From Aurantimonas coralicida_A (lineage in GTDB: Bacteria > Pseudomonadota > Alphaproteobacteria > Rhizobiales > Rhizobiaceae), in contig NZ_JAYXIH010000015.1 in assembly GCF_036016755.1 (NCBI RefSeq), positions 1 through 64,000 of the forward strand: 64,000 nt of DNA, written 5' to 3'. The position numbers were made by a program, and so were the translations under genes. The notes under the pieces were generated by a model. That model did no database searches, was not told the origin of the DNA, and saw nothing but the letters and a program-made list of their open reading frames with translations. Positions 45,242-53,737 of the stretch are shown in pieces; the first letter of the stretch is position 1, and every line of letters begins with the position of its first letter.

Positions 45242-46089
45242 GCGCACTCCTCGCCGTCGACCTTGGCGGGACGTTTTTGCGGGCGGCGCTGGTCGGCCCG
45301 AACGACGATATCCGCCGTCGGATCGGCACGATCCCGACACCGCCTCGGGCGACGGACTGTGCCCGCACGATCGCCGACGCATGGGAAGCGGCCGGGCGGC
45401 CGGAGCGCGTCGCCGTCGCGGCGGCGCCCCATTGCGACGCGGCGGGTCGGGTGGTCCGCTGGCCGAACCGTCCAGCTTATGAGGGCGAGGCGATCCTTCC
45501 CCCCGATCTTCTGGGCCGAATCGACATTCGCATCCTCGACGACGCGGCGGCCGCCGCCCTCGCCGCGCATCCGATGGGCACGCCGGACACGGCGCGCGAG
45601 ACCACGGTCGCCATCGCGATCGGCACCGGGATCGGCGGTGGCGCGGTTGTCGACAGCCGCCTCCTGACCGGCCGAAGCGGCGCGGCGATGGCGGTCGGGC
45701 ATATCAAGGTTCCCGCCGCCAGCGGTCTCGTCTGCGCCTGCGGCGAGGTCGGCTGCCTGCAGGCCGCGGCGTCCGGCCGGGCCTTGCGCCGCATGCTGGG
45801 CAAGTCGGATGCGGAAGCCTTCGACATCTTCGCGCTTCCAGCATCGATCCGCGATCCGGTTCTGGACCGCGCGGCCGATGCTGTCGCCGAGGCATTGGCG
45901 ATCCTCGCCCGGGTGTTCGATCCACACAGGCTCACCATTTGCGGCGGCCTCGGCCTGTCGCCCTTCTTCGATCTCTGCGCCAAACGGTTCACCACCAGCG
46001 GCGGATTGCCGCCACCGGTCCGGCATCCACACGGCGTCGATGCCGCGCTCATCGGCGCCGCCCGCGCGGCATTTCGATCACTCGCTTGA
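45238..46089 (+). CDS. ROK-family sugar kinase (RifN-like position)
   Basis: A 283-aa ROK kinase. LLAVDLGGTFLRAALVGP is the phosphate-binding loop, AIAIGTGIGGGAVVDSRLLTG the second, and GHIKVPAASGLVCACGEVGCLQAAASG contains the ROK zinc/sugar motif GHx9-11CxCGxxGCLE, with Gln in place of the final Glu. The ATG at 45238 overlaps the stop of the oxidoreductase. In aminoshikimate clusters the matching enzyme is a kanosamine kinase; glucose or another hexose is also possible. The Glu-to-Gln change is near the sugar site and might affect selectivity. Confidence 0.85.
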   Translation: MSALLAVDLGGTFLRAALVGPNDDIRRRIGTIPTPPRATDCARTIADAWEAAGRPERVAVAAAPHCDAAGRVVRWPNRPAYEGEAILPPDLLGRIDIRILDDAAAAALAAHPMGTPDTARETTVAIAIGTGIGGGAVVDSRLLTGRSGAAMAVGHIKVPAASGLVCACGEVGCLQAAASGRALRRMLGKSDAEAFDIFALPASIRDPVLDRAADAVAEALAILARVFDPHRLTICGGLGLSPFFDLCAKRFTTSGGLPPPVRHPHGVDAALIGAARAAFRSLA

Positions 46090-46099
46090 CGCGCGCAGC

Positions 46100-46136
46100 T
46101 ACCTCCATAATACTACTTAAAGTTACATTCGAGGTA
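46100..46136 (+). promoter_or_regulatory. AT-rich inverted repeat that includes the ribosome site of the next gene
   Basis: TACCTC (46100–46105) is complementary to GAGGTA (46131–46136), which contains the GAGG ribosome site for the ATG at 46140. The 25 bp between is AT-rich (CATAATACTACTTAAAGTTACATT), in contrast to the GC-rich operon. It might act as a translational switch or mark an internal promoter. Confidence 0.45.
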
Positions 46137-46139
46137 TCG

Positions 46140-47360
46140 ATGCACGCCGATTTCGCCTCCCGCATTCCGGCCTGGCCCCGCTTCGAGGAAGCGGACGAAG
46201 CCGCGATGATCGATGTGCTGCGGTCGCGGCGCTGGTGGCGCGGCAATGGCGATGTCGGCGACCGATTCGAGACGGCTTTCGCCGAGTTTCTGGGTGTGGA
46301 CCATGTCCGCGCCGTCTCCCATGGCACGGCGGCGCTGGAACTCGCGCTCGCCGCCCTCGGAATCGGCGCCGGCGACGAGGTCATCGTGCCGGCCACGACC
46401 TTTATCGCCACGGCCTCAGCGGTCCTCAGACTCGGCGCCTGGCCGATTCCCGTCGATGTCGAGCCGGACACGCTCAATATCGACGTGGCGCTGATCGAAG
46501 CGGCGATCGGGCCGCGCACCCGCGCCATCGTGCCGGTGCATATGGCCGGTCAGGCGGCGGAAATGCTCGAGATCATGGCGATCGCCCGCCGCCACGGCCT
46601 GTCGGTCGTCGAGGACGCCGCCCATGCCCATGGCGCCCGCGCCTTCGGTCAGGCGCTCGGCGCGATCGGCGACGCGGCGATCGTCAGCTTCCAGTCCGGC
46701 AAGCTGATGACCTGCGGCGAAGGCGGCGCGCTGGTCACCAATCGCGCCGACATCGCGGCCGAGAGCTTCGCGCTGCATTCCTGCGGCCGGCCGAAGGGCG
46801 ACACGGACTATCGGCATATGATGCCGGCCACCAACATGCGCCTGACCGAGTTTCAGACCGCCCTGCTCCTCGGCCAGCTTCGCCGCCTGCCGGACGAGAT
46901 GGCGCGGCGCGACCTGATGGCGCCGTTCTTCGAGACGCAGCTCGCCGAGGCGGGTTTACGACCGCTGGCGACGCGCCCCTATGTCGAGCGGCACGGCCGC
47001 TACATGGTGCTGGCCTGGTTCGACCCGGCCGATTTCGGCGGCCGCGACGCGGGCGCGCTGTCAGCCGAATTGCGGGCGATGGGAATTCCGGCGTTTCGCT
47101 GTTTTCCGCCGGTACACCGGACTGAAATGTTCGCGCCCGGCGCGCTTCGCAGGCTTGCCGGCGTTACCGGCGCGCCGCCCGACTATGCCGCCTTGCCGAC
47201 ACCGGTCGCCGACGCAGCGGCCAAATCGGTCATCTGGTTCTCGCACACGCTGTTGCTCGGCGGCGAAGCGTTGCTCGCCGACATCGCGGCGGCACTCGCC
47301 TCGCTCGGAACCGTAGCACCGGCAGGCGCCGGGTCCGCCCGGTCCGCCATTCCGGCGTAA
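46140..47360 (+). CDS. PLP aminotransferase of the AHBA-synthase type (DegT/DnrJ/EryC1/StrS family)
   Basis: A 406-aa PLP enzyme. The sequence follows 3-amino-5-hydroxybenzoate synthase closely: PAWPRFEEADE at the N-terminus, RWWRGNGD, VPVHMAGQAAEM, VVEDAAHAHGARAFG, the PLP lysine in SFQSGKLMTCGEGGALV (Lys188), HSCGRPKGD and NMRLTEFQTALLL. AHBA synthases aromatise aminodehydroshikimate, and with RifL also transaminate a keto sugar on the way to kanosamine. The other aminoshikimate genes (aminoDAHP and aminodehydroquinate synthases) are not in the window. It may therefore act as a sugar or cyclitol aminotransferase instead. It sits between the ROK kinase and AMP ligase genes. Confidence 0.87.
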   Translation: MHADFASRIPAWPRFEEADEAAMIDVLRSRRWWRGNGDVGDRFETAFAEFLGVDHVRAVSHGTAALELALAALGIGAGDEVIVPATTFIATASAVLRLGAWPIPVDVEPDTLNIDVALIEAAIGPRTRAIVPVHMAGQAAEMLEIMAIARRHGLSVVEDAAHAHGARAFGQALGAIGDAAIVSFQSGKLMTCGEGGALVTNRADIAAESFALHSCGRPKGDTDYRHMMPATNMRLTEFQTALLLGQLRRLPDEMARRDLMAPFFETQLAEAGLRPLATRPYVERHGRYMVLAWFDPADFGGRDAGALSAELRAMGIPAFRCFPPVHRTEMFAPGALRRLAGVTGAPPDYAALPTPVADAAAKSVIWFSHTLLLGGEALLADIAAALASLGTVAPAGAGSARSAIPA

Positions 47361-47365
47361 CCCCG

Positions 47366-48820
47366 ATGGGTCGCCCCGAGGTCGGCTTCACGGAATTGTC
47401 GGACGCTTTCAGCGAGACCCGTTTTGAGGAGAGTGACGGCGCGGTCGTCGGCTTCGCCAGCTTTCAGGCAGCGGCGGCACACGCGACGGCGGCGGCATTC
47501 GCGGCGGGCGAAACGCGCGGGCATCGGCTGGAACCCGGCGCCACGGTGCTCCTCGCCGAAGACACCGGACTGCCGCTCTTATCGAAAATCATCGGCCTCT
47601 GGGATGTTGGCGCCATCCCACTGGTTGCGCCGATCGGCGCAAGTCCGGCAAGCGAAACGTTGATGGACCAGACCGACTGGCGCTGGGAAGGCGAAGGGCT
47701 GGTGCGGCTCGGCGAACACGACTCAGCACGCGTCCGCCCCGAGGGCGCCGACTCGCTCGCGATTATCCATCTGACGTCGGGGTCGACCGGCGCGCCGAAG
47801 CTTGCGCCCCGCGGCGTCACGAGCCTCCTCGACGAAGCATCACGCTACCGCGCTCGCTACGGTTTCAGGCCGGGCGACCGCGCGCTCGTCGCCGCGCCGA
47901 TCGGCCATTCCTTCGGCTTCGGCGCGCTGCTGGGGCTGGCCGCGTCGGGCGCGATCATCCGTGTTCCGTCGGTGTTCAACGCCCGCCGGCTGGCGCGCGC
48001 GCTCCTCGCCGGTTGCTACGCGGTCATTATCCTCACCGCCCCGATGGCGCGACTGCTCGTCGCGGCCGCCCGCCGGAGCGACGCGCCAGCCGCTCCCGCG
48101 TTGCGGCTAGCGATTGCCGGGGCCGGCCCCGTCTCCGATGCCCTGTCGGCGAATTTCGCGGCGATGTTCGGCTGCCCGCTCGGCCGCAATTACGGCTGCA
48201 GCGAAACCGGCGCGACATTCGGAGACGCGGCGGCGCTGCCCGAAGGCGTCATCGGCCGGCCCTTCGACGGCGTTCGTGTCCTCAGCCCGTCCGGCGGCGA
48301 GACTGCCGAACTCGTCCTCGACCTCGGCCACGCGGTCCTCGCCAACACGGAGCGGCCGCTTTCCATCTGGCGGAGCGGCGACAACGCCCGCCGCCTGCCG
48401 GACGGGACGATCCGCCTGCTCGGCCGGCGCGACGCCCGATTGAAGGTCAATGGCCAGACGATCGACGCTGACAGCCTGACCAAGGCCGTCGGCACCGTGC
48501 CGGGGGTCAGCGACGCGGTCACCCTCGTTCTCCAGGCGCCGTCGGCGGCCGACCGCGACTATCTGGCGTTGGTCTGCGAGGGCGATGGGATCGCGCCCGA
48601 TCAGCTGACGGCGGCGGTCGCCGAGCGGGGCGGGCCGATGCCGCAAGCGATCGCGACGCTCAAGCGCTTTCCCCGCACCGCCGCCGGCAAGCCGGATCGC
48701 GCGGCGCTCGCAGCGGCGGTGGTCTCGGGCAAGGCGCGGCGGATCGCGTGCCCGTCCGCCGAGCACCGCCAGCCGAACGCCCGCTTGCCGGATGACCCCG
48801 TACCGGCCGGGATCAAATGA
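47366..48820 (+). CDS. AMP-dependent acyl/aryl ligase
   Basis: A 484-aa ANL-superfamily adenylating enzyme. The phosphate-binding motif is IIHLTSGSTGAPKLAPRG. GRNYGCSETGATFGD corresponds to the A5 motif, GDNARRLPDGTIRLLGRRDARLKVNGQTID to A7/A8, and FPRTAAGKPDRAAL contains the catalytic C-terminal lysine. It would activate a carboxylic acid as adenylate and load it onto CoA or one of the two carrier proteins of the cluster. It begins 5 bp after the aminotransferase and overlaps the next gene by 4 bp. Confidence 0.88.
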   Translation: MGRPEVGFTELSDAFSETRFEESDGAVVGFASFQAAAAHATAAAFAAGETRGHRLEPGATVLLAEDTGLPLLSKIIGLWDVGAIPLVAPIGASPASETLMDQTDWRWEGEGLVRLGEHDSARVRPEGADSLAIIHLTSGSTGAPKLAPRGVTSLLDEASRYRARYGFRPGDRALVAAPIGHSFGFGALLGLAASGAIIRVPSVFNARRLARALLAGCYAVIILTAPMARLLVAAARRSDAPAAPALRLAIAGAGPVSDALSANFAAMFGCPLGRNYGCSETGATFGDAAALPEGVIGRPFDGVRVLSPSGGETAELVLDLGHAVLANTERPLSIWRSGDNARRLPDGTIRLLGRRDARLKVNGQTIDADSLTKAVGTVPGVSDAVTLVLQAPSAADRDYLALVCEGDGIAPDQLTAAVAERGGPMPQAIATLKRFPRTAAGKPDRAALAAAVVSGKARRIACPSAEHRQPNARLPDDPVPAGIK

Positions 48821-51114
48821 CCGGCACCGACGCCGCGGCGCCGAGCCCGCCCGGCGCGACGGCGCTGCTGCTGCCGCATTTTTCGCCGGCCCCCGACGGC
48901 GTGCGGACCGTCGGGGGCCGGATCGTGCGGCTAAATCCCGACAGGACGGCATTCGCCGCAAAGCTGGTGGTCGAAACACTGCTCGACGATCTGCCCGACA
49001 CAGAGGCCGGCGCCGATCGCGTCCTTGCCGATCTCGTCCGAAGCGGCCTCGCCATCATCCTGCCGCCGCCGGTCGAAGCGGCCCCTCCCGCCGGCATCGA
49101 TCTCATCCTATCGCCGCATGTCGACGACGCGGCGCTGTCGCTCGGCGGCACGCTCGCCCACCAGCGCGGCGACGGACGGCGCCGCGTCGTCTGCAACATC
49201 TTCTCCGACCAAGCCTATCAGAGCGGGCTGCGGGCACCGGCCGCCGCGCGTGCCGCGCTCGCCAGGGCGGAGGACCGGCTGGCCGGACGCATTCTTGGCT
49301 ATGAGATCCGCGACTGGAGCCTTGCCGGCGCGCAGGACCGCCACCGCCTGCCGCTCAGCCGCACGCTCGGCTGGACGGAGGCAAGCGTCCGGGCCGAGCC
49401 GACGTTTTGCCGGGAGATCGCCGACCTCGCGGCGCGCATTCTGGACCTCGTTGCAGCGGAGCCTGCGACGGGCAATATCCGGCTGTTCGCACCGGCCGGC
49501 ATCGGCGGACATCTCGACCATATGCTGGTCCGGCTTGCCGTTGGCGACCTCCTCGCCGACGGCGCGCTCGACCCCGAGACGACGCAATTCTACGAGGATC
49601 TGCCCTACGCGGCGGCCAGCATGCCCGGCCCGAACGCGCCGACCGGCTTCGCCCCGGCGCTCCGTGCATTGGACCCTCCTGCCCTCGCCGCCAAGCTCGC
49701 CGCGCTGCAGGTCTTCCAGACTCGGCTGCGCGGCCCGCAGATCGCGCTGTGCGGCCGGCACGCGGTTCTCATCGCGGGCGAAAACGGCGCGGCGGAACGG
49801 GTTTTTTCGCCATTGCGGCACACGGAGACACGCCGCAGCGATGGACAGAAACGCCGCGCTCGGCTCTATGGCCCCATGACCTGTGACGATCACCCCCGCG
49901 CCGATCCGAACCCTCCCGCCGGCGACCTCCTCGCCGATGTCGCCAAGGCGACGAGCTTGCGCGAAGGCCGCGAGGGCGTCGCCACAATTCTGCGCATCGT
50001 GGCAAGCGACGGCCCGCTGGCGCTGCGCGATCTGGCGCGGCTGGTGCGCATGCCGCTGCCCGTCGTCAGCGCCATCCGCCGCGAGCTGGAAACCCTGAAG
50101 CTTCTGGAGCGCGGCCACGGCGTCGCGCTGTCCGACTCCGGACGCCTCTTCGCCCGCGAACAGCTCGGCCTCGAAGCACTGCAACCCGAACCCGCCGCGC
50201 CCGGCCGCTCGCCCCGTCCGCAGCGTCCGGCGAACGATGCCGGCGACACGCTCGATCCAATCCTCGCGCCGCTGCTGCCGGCGATGGAGGCCCATCTCGC
50301 CGACGGGCCGAAGGTGGACGTCACGCTCGACCAGGCGCCCTGCACCGCCGAAACGGCGCTCCGGCGCGCTTTCGCCATGCATCAGGCGGGCGCTCTCGCC
50401 GGCCGGCGCATTCTCCTGATCGGCGACGACGATTCCCTGTCGATCGCCATCGGCCTCGTCGCCGGCGCGCTCTCCGCCCCACCCCGCCGGCTGACCGTGC
50501 TGGAGATCGACCCCGACCGCCTTGCCCATCTGGAGCGAGGCGCCACGCGCCACGAGTTCGCCTTCGAGCGGATCGCCCACGACATGCGCGAGCCGATGCC
50601 GGAGGCGCTGCAAGGCGGCTTCGACGTGCTGGCGACCGACCCGCCCTATACGCTGCCCGGCATGGCGCTGTTCGTTGCGCGCGGCATCGAGGCGCTGGCG
50701 GCCGGCCCCGGCCTGCCGGTGTTTTTATCCTATGCCGATCTCGGCCCCAACGACCGGCTCGACCTGCAGGCGCGGCTGACCGAACTCGGCCTGGCGGTGC
50801 TCCGCATGCGCCCGTCCTTCAACCGCTATGGCGGCGCGTCGATCCTCGGCTCGGTCGGGCAGCTGATCGAGTTGTCGACCACCAGCCGCACGGCCTCGCC
50901 GCTCGCCGGCCAGCGCTTCGACGGCGCGATCTATACCGGCGAAATCCGCCCGCGCCTGCGCCGCTATCGCTGCAAGGCCTGCGCTGCGCTGGTGCCGGTC
51001 GGCGCGGATCAGGCTGTCACCACCATCGAGGCGCTGAAAGAAGCCGGCTGCCCGCAATGCGGCGCGAAAACCTTCGAGCGCCAGCGCGGCGGCAAGAAGG
51101 GCCGCGGCGGGTAG
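48817..51114 (+). CDS. Fusion of PIG-L deacetylase and BpsA-type branched-polyamine synthase
   Basis: A 765-aa two-enzyme protein. Residues 90–350 are a PIG-L/LmbE zinc deacetylase: LILSPHVDDAALSLGG (PHxDD) and GGHLDHMLV (H232, H235). From about 365 comes a BpsA-like part: a winged helix (LRDLARLVRMPLPVVSAIRREL), DVTLDQAPCTAETALRRA, the AdoMet-like loop LLIGDDDSLSIA (GDDD at 536–539) and ATDPPYTLPGM (DPPYT at 608–612). It ends in a zinc ribbon (CKAC, CPQC). In archaea BpsA transfers aminopropyl groups from decarboxylated AdoMet to spermidine to form branched polyamines. The ATGA overlap with the AMP ligase ties it to the operon. Domain calls are firm; the joint reaction (deacetylation plus aminopropylation) is inference. 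Confidence 0.85.
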   Translation: MTGTDAAAPSPPGATALLLPHFSPAPDGVRTVGGRIVRLNPDRTAFAAKLVVETLLDDLPDTEAGADRVLADLVRSGLAIILPPPVEAAPPAGIDLILSPHVDDAALSLGGTLAHQRGDGRRRVVCNIFSDQAYQSGLRAPAAARAALARAEDRLAGRILGYEIRDWSLAGAQDRHRLPLSRTLGWTEASVRAEPTFCREIADLAARILDLVAAEPATGNIRLFAPAGIGGHLDHMLVRLAVGDLLADGALDPETTQFYEDLPYAAASMPGPNAPTGFAPALRALDPPALAAKLAALQVFQTRLRGPQIALCGRHAVLIAGENGAAERVFSPLRHTETRRSDGQKRRARLYGPMTCDDHPRADPNPPAGDLLADVAKATSLREGREGVATILRIVASDGPLALRDLARLVRMPLPVVSAIRRELETLKLLERGHGVALSDSGRLFAREQLGLEALQPEPAAPGRSPRPQRPANDAGDTLDPILAPLLPAMEAHLADGPKVDVTLDQAPCTAETALRRAFAMHQAGALAGRRILLIGDDDSLSIAIGLVAGALSAPPRRLTVLEIDPDRLAHLERGATRHEFAFERIAHDMREPMPEALQGGFDVLATDPPYTLPGMALFVARGIEALAAGPGLPVFLSYADLGPNDRLDLQARLTELGLAVLRMRPSFNRYGGASILGSVGQLIELSTTSRTASPLAGQRFDGAIYTGEIRPRLRRYRCKACAALVPVGADQAVTTIEALKEAGCPQCGAKTFERQRGGKKGRGG

Positions 51115-51147
51115 GTTGGTGCGAGCGTGGCTGGCTCCCAAGACGCG

Positions 51148-51849
51148 CTATCGGGATACTTGCCAGCGCTGGACGATCTGATCGGCAAGGTTGGTCAGGT
51201 CTGATGCGGCAAGATCAGGGGTCGGCACTTCGGCGGCAGGCAGAATAGCGTTGTGGGGACGGGTAATCAGTGCCCCCCGGCAGCCAGCCGCCTGGGCACC
51301 GATCGTATCCCACAGATGACAGGCGACGAGGCAAAGGTCCGAGGTCTCCACGTCCAAGTTCTCTGCTACCAGACGATATGTTTCGGGTGCCGGCTTGAAT
51401 TTGCGAACCGCCTCGACGCTGAAGGAGCGTTCGAAGAATTCTCCAAGCCCGGCACGTTCGAGCGGCGTGGGAGAGCCCCCGCTTGCCGAATTCGTCAGGG
51501 TCACCAGACGGAAGCCTGCATCGCGGAGTCGGCTCAGCGCCGGCAGGGCGTCGGAATGCGCGGGCATCGTGCCCATCCGCTCCGTCAACTCGTCGATGTC
51601 AGCGTCCGCAATGGGCACGCCCCGGATCGTCCCGACCATGTGCAAGGTCCCGACCGCCAGCGCGCCGAATGGTGTGTAGAGGCCGGAGAGCGTCATCGTC
51701 TGCGAATAGAGGATGAGTTGCGCGAACCACTCCCTCAGAACGGCACCGTCGCCGAAGAGGCGCGCGAACAGGGGCTCGAGAGTGGTGATATCGAGAAGCG
51801 TCTCGTTCACGTCGAACACGATGATCGAAGCGGGATTGTCGTCGCGCAT
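51148..51849 (-). CDS. Haloacid dehalogenase, type II
   Basis: A 233-aa HAD hydrolase. SIIVFDVNETLLDITTLEPLF has the nucleophile aspartate (Asp13-like), VTLTNSASGG the motif II residue, VEAVRKFKPAPETYR the lysine motif, and CLVACHLWDTIGAQAAGCRGALITR the acidic/aromatic motif of L-2-haloacid dehalogenases. It would hydrolyse 2-haloalkanoic acids or a related compound. It is the last gene of a three-gene leftward operon starting with the AhpD-like gene. There is no obvious link to the biosynthetic genes around it. Confidence 0.87.
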   Translation of the reverse strand: MRDDNPASIIVFDVNETLLDITTLEPLFARLFGDGAVLREWFAQLILYSQTMTLSGLYTPFGALAVGTLHMVGTIRGVPIADADIDELTERMGTMPAHSDALPALSRLRDAGFRLVTLTNSASGGSPTPLERAGLGEFFERSFSVEAVRKFKPAPETYRLVAENLDVETSDLCLVACHLWDTIGAQAAGCRGALITRPHNAILPAAEVPTPDLAASDLTNLADQIVQRWQVSR

Positions 51850-51884
51850 GGAGTTTTCCTTTCAATTTGACGGGTGCGAGGCGG

Positions 51885-52304
51885 CTACCGTCCGGCCGCT
51901 TTCCGGTCACCCTTCAGCCATTTGATCGCATCCGGATAGTCGAAGACCAACGACACCACATTGGTCGCGAGCAGGACCCACAGATACGCATCATGAACAC
52001 CCACCGCCTGGGGCCGGGCGAGGATCAGAAGCAGGACCAGCAAGGTCCACGGAATGAGATGCGGCAACGCCATCAATTTGGAGAAGCCGCGGTCGTGCAG
52101 GATCACCGGCAGATTGAGCAGCATCGCGATATTGGCCAGGAGCGCGATCCAGACGCCCATCGGCTCGCTCAGGAAAAACAGGCTGACCATGTTGATCGGG
52201 GCCAGCCAGACTCCCACCCAGATCTGCACCCATCCGGGCAGCGATCTGTAAGACTGCCAGATATCGGCGAACAAAGCGCCTCGAGCGTCGGTCATATGCG
52301 CCAT
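51885..52304 (-). CDS. Small integral membrane protein of unknown function
   Basis: A 139-aa protein with about four transmembrane helices (WVQIWVGVWLAPINMVSLFFL; VWIALLANIAMLLNLPVIL; IPWTLLVLLLILA; AYLWVLLATNVVSLVFDYPDAI). I do not recognise the family. The ATG at 52304 has AAGGAG 7 nt upstream. It lies between the AhpD-like and haloacid dehalogenase genes, on the same strand, with 35–55 bp gaps, so an operon is likely. Confidence 0.75.
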   Translation of the reverse strand: MAHMTDARGALFADIWQSYRSLPGWVQIWVGVWLAPINMVSLFFLSEPMGVWIALLANIAMLLNLPVILHDRGFSKLMALPHLIPWTLLVLLLILARPQAVGVHDAYLWVLLATNVVSLVFDYPDAIKWLKGDRKAAGR

Positions 52305-52359
52305 GGTGGTCTCCTTCCTGGAATGGCGGCCGCGCACCCTGCGCGACCGCCCGGCTCGA

Positions 52360-52914
52360 TTATGCCGCCTGCGGCCACGCGAACTTCTGCATCGGCTTGT
52401 CCACCGGCGTATCGGCGAGATGGTTGGTGTAGTTCGACATTACCTTCTGCGAATAGCCGAGGATCACCTCGAGGATATTTCGCTTGGTGAAGCCCGCGTC
52501 GAGAAACGCCTGCACCTTGCTGTCGTCGACGTTGCCGCGGTCGCGCACGACGCTGAGCGTGAAGTCCCGCAGCGCTTCAAGCCGCGCGTTCGGCAGGGGC
52601 GTCTTGTTGCGCAGCGCGTCGCTGATCGCATCGTCCACGCCCATGTTCTTGGCGATGCCCGTATGGGCGGGAACACAGTAGTGACAGGCATTCTCGACAT
52701 TGACCGTCTGCCAGACCACGGTGAGCTCGTCCTTGTCGAAGCTGGAGTTCACGAACAGCTCGTGGACCTTCTGGTAGGCCTCCAGCAGGCCGGGCGCCTC
52801 GGCCATGACCGCGTGCAGCCCCGGGATCCGGCCGAAGGCGGCCTTCGATTTGGCGAGCAGCGGCTTGCTGTCGTCGGGGGCGGTGGTCTCGTCGTGCAAG
52901 GTGAAGTCGGTCAT
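52360..52914 (-). CDS. AhpD-like carboxymuconolactone decarboxylase family protein
   Basis: A 184-aa protein with the AhpD redox motif in ENACHYCVPAHTGIAKNMG (CxxC followed by H). Proteins of this family act as alkylhydroperoxidases or as small redox partners. Three ATG codons in a row follow CAGGAG; the third (52914) has the best spacing. The divergent TetR gene and the two palindromes between them indicate TetR control of this gene and the two downstream of it. Confidence 0.88.
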   Translation of the reverse strand: MTDFTLHDETTAPDDSKPLLAKSKAAFGRIPGLHAVMAEAPGLLEAYQKVHELFVNSSFDKDELTVVWQTVNVENACHYCVPAHTGIAKNMGVDDAISDALRNKTPLPNARLEALRDFTLSVVRDRGNVDDSKVQAFLDAGFTKRNILEVILGYSQKVMSNYTNHLADTPVDKPMQKFAWPQAA

Positions 52915-53009
52915 CATCATCTCCTGGTTCATGATCGCGTTGTGCCCGTGGATGGAACGAGAGCCCTGTCGTTGGACCCTTGATCGGGTCCGCTGCAGAT
53001 AATCGGTAT

Positions 53010-53048
53010 TTGAGTGATTACTCAATAGAAAATTGAGCGATCACTCAA
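53010..53048. promoter_or_regulatory. Two TetR operator palindromes
   Basis: TTGAGTGATTACTCAA (53010–53025) and TTGAGCGATCACTCAA (53033–53048) are nearly identical near-perfect palindromes, centred 23 bp apart, in the intergenic region between the AhpD-like gene and the divergent TetR gene. TGAGTGAT-ACTCA is a classic TetR-family half-site arrangement. Confidence 0.85.
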
Positions 53049-53111
53049 ACTTGATGAATGACTGCACGACAGCCCGCGACAAGAACGGAAAACGGCCTTA
53101 TCTAGCAAACC

Positions 53112-53714
53112 ATGACACGCGCACGACCCTATGACCGCGAGACCGCACTTGATGCGGCGCTGAACCTTTTCTGGACGAAGGGCTATCACGCCACGTCGCT
53201 CAAGGACCTCGAGGCCGCCCTGACGATGAAGCCGGGCAGCATCTACGCGGCCTTCTCAAGCAAAGAAGCGCTCTACCTCTCTGCGCTCGAACGGTATTTC
53301 CTCCGGAACCGAGACGCCTTCCGGGCGACGGTCGACGCGGCGGCCTCGCCGCTTCAAGGGCTGGCCGATCATCTGCGGAAGCTGGGTGGGACGCTTGAGG
53401 GCGATTCGGAGTGCCGCGCCTGCATGCTGGTCAAGACGCTGCTCGACACGACGGCATCGGAAGCCACGATCGCGGCGGCGGCGCGGCGCTATCTCGATGC
53501 GCTAAGGGCGGAGTTCGCCGCTACTTTCGAGCGCGCGAAATCGAGCGGCGAGCTTCCCGCCGATGCCGATTGCGACCGGCTGGCGCGGCGCTATCAGCTG
53601 GACATCGCCTCGCTCCGGATCGAGGCCCATCGCGGCACCGATCCGGGCGAACTGGCTACCCTCGCCGAGGATATGGCGCGGGCACTGGAGCAACTGCGCC
53701 TTCGGCCGAATTGA
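53112..53714 (+). CDS. TetR/AcrR-family transcriptional repressor
   Basis: A 200-aa regulator. The helix-turn-helix is FWTKGYHATSLKDLEAALTMKPGSIYAAFSSKEALYLSAL. The ligand domain has SECRACMLVKTLLDTTASE, seen in TetR proteins that sense electrophiles or oxidants next to AhpD-like genes. It lies 64 bp from the paired palindromes and presumably represses both itself and the divergent three-gene operon. Cys residues 100 and 103 in the ligand domain may be redox-active; this is an inference. Confidence 0.9.
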   Translation: MTRARPYDRETALDAALNLFWTKGYHATSLKDLEAALTMKPGSIYAAFSSKEALYLSALERYFLRNRDAFRATVDAAASPLQGLADHLRKLGGTLEGDSECRACMLVKTLLDTTASEATIAAAARRYLDALRAEFAATFERAKSSGELPADADCDRLARRYQLDIASLRIEAHRGTDPGELATLAEDMARALEQLRLRPN

Positions 53715-53737
53715 TCCCGGCAGCGCGCCGCCGTCCT

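Noticed and set aside
47366..51114. Exosortase-associated locus (AMP ligase plus PLP decarboxylase)
   Set aside because: No exosortase, PEP-CTERM protein or PrsK/PrsR-like genes are present in the window.
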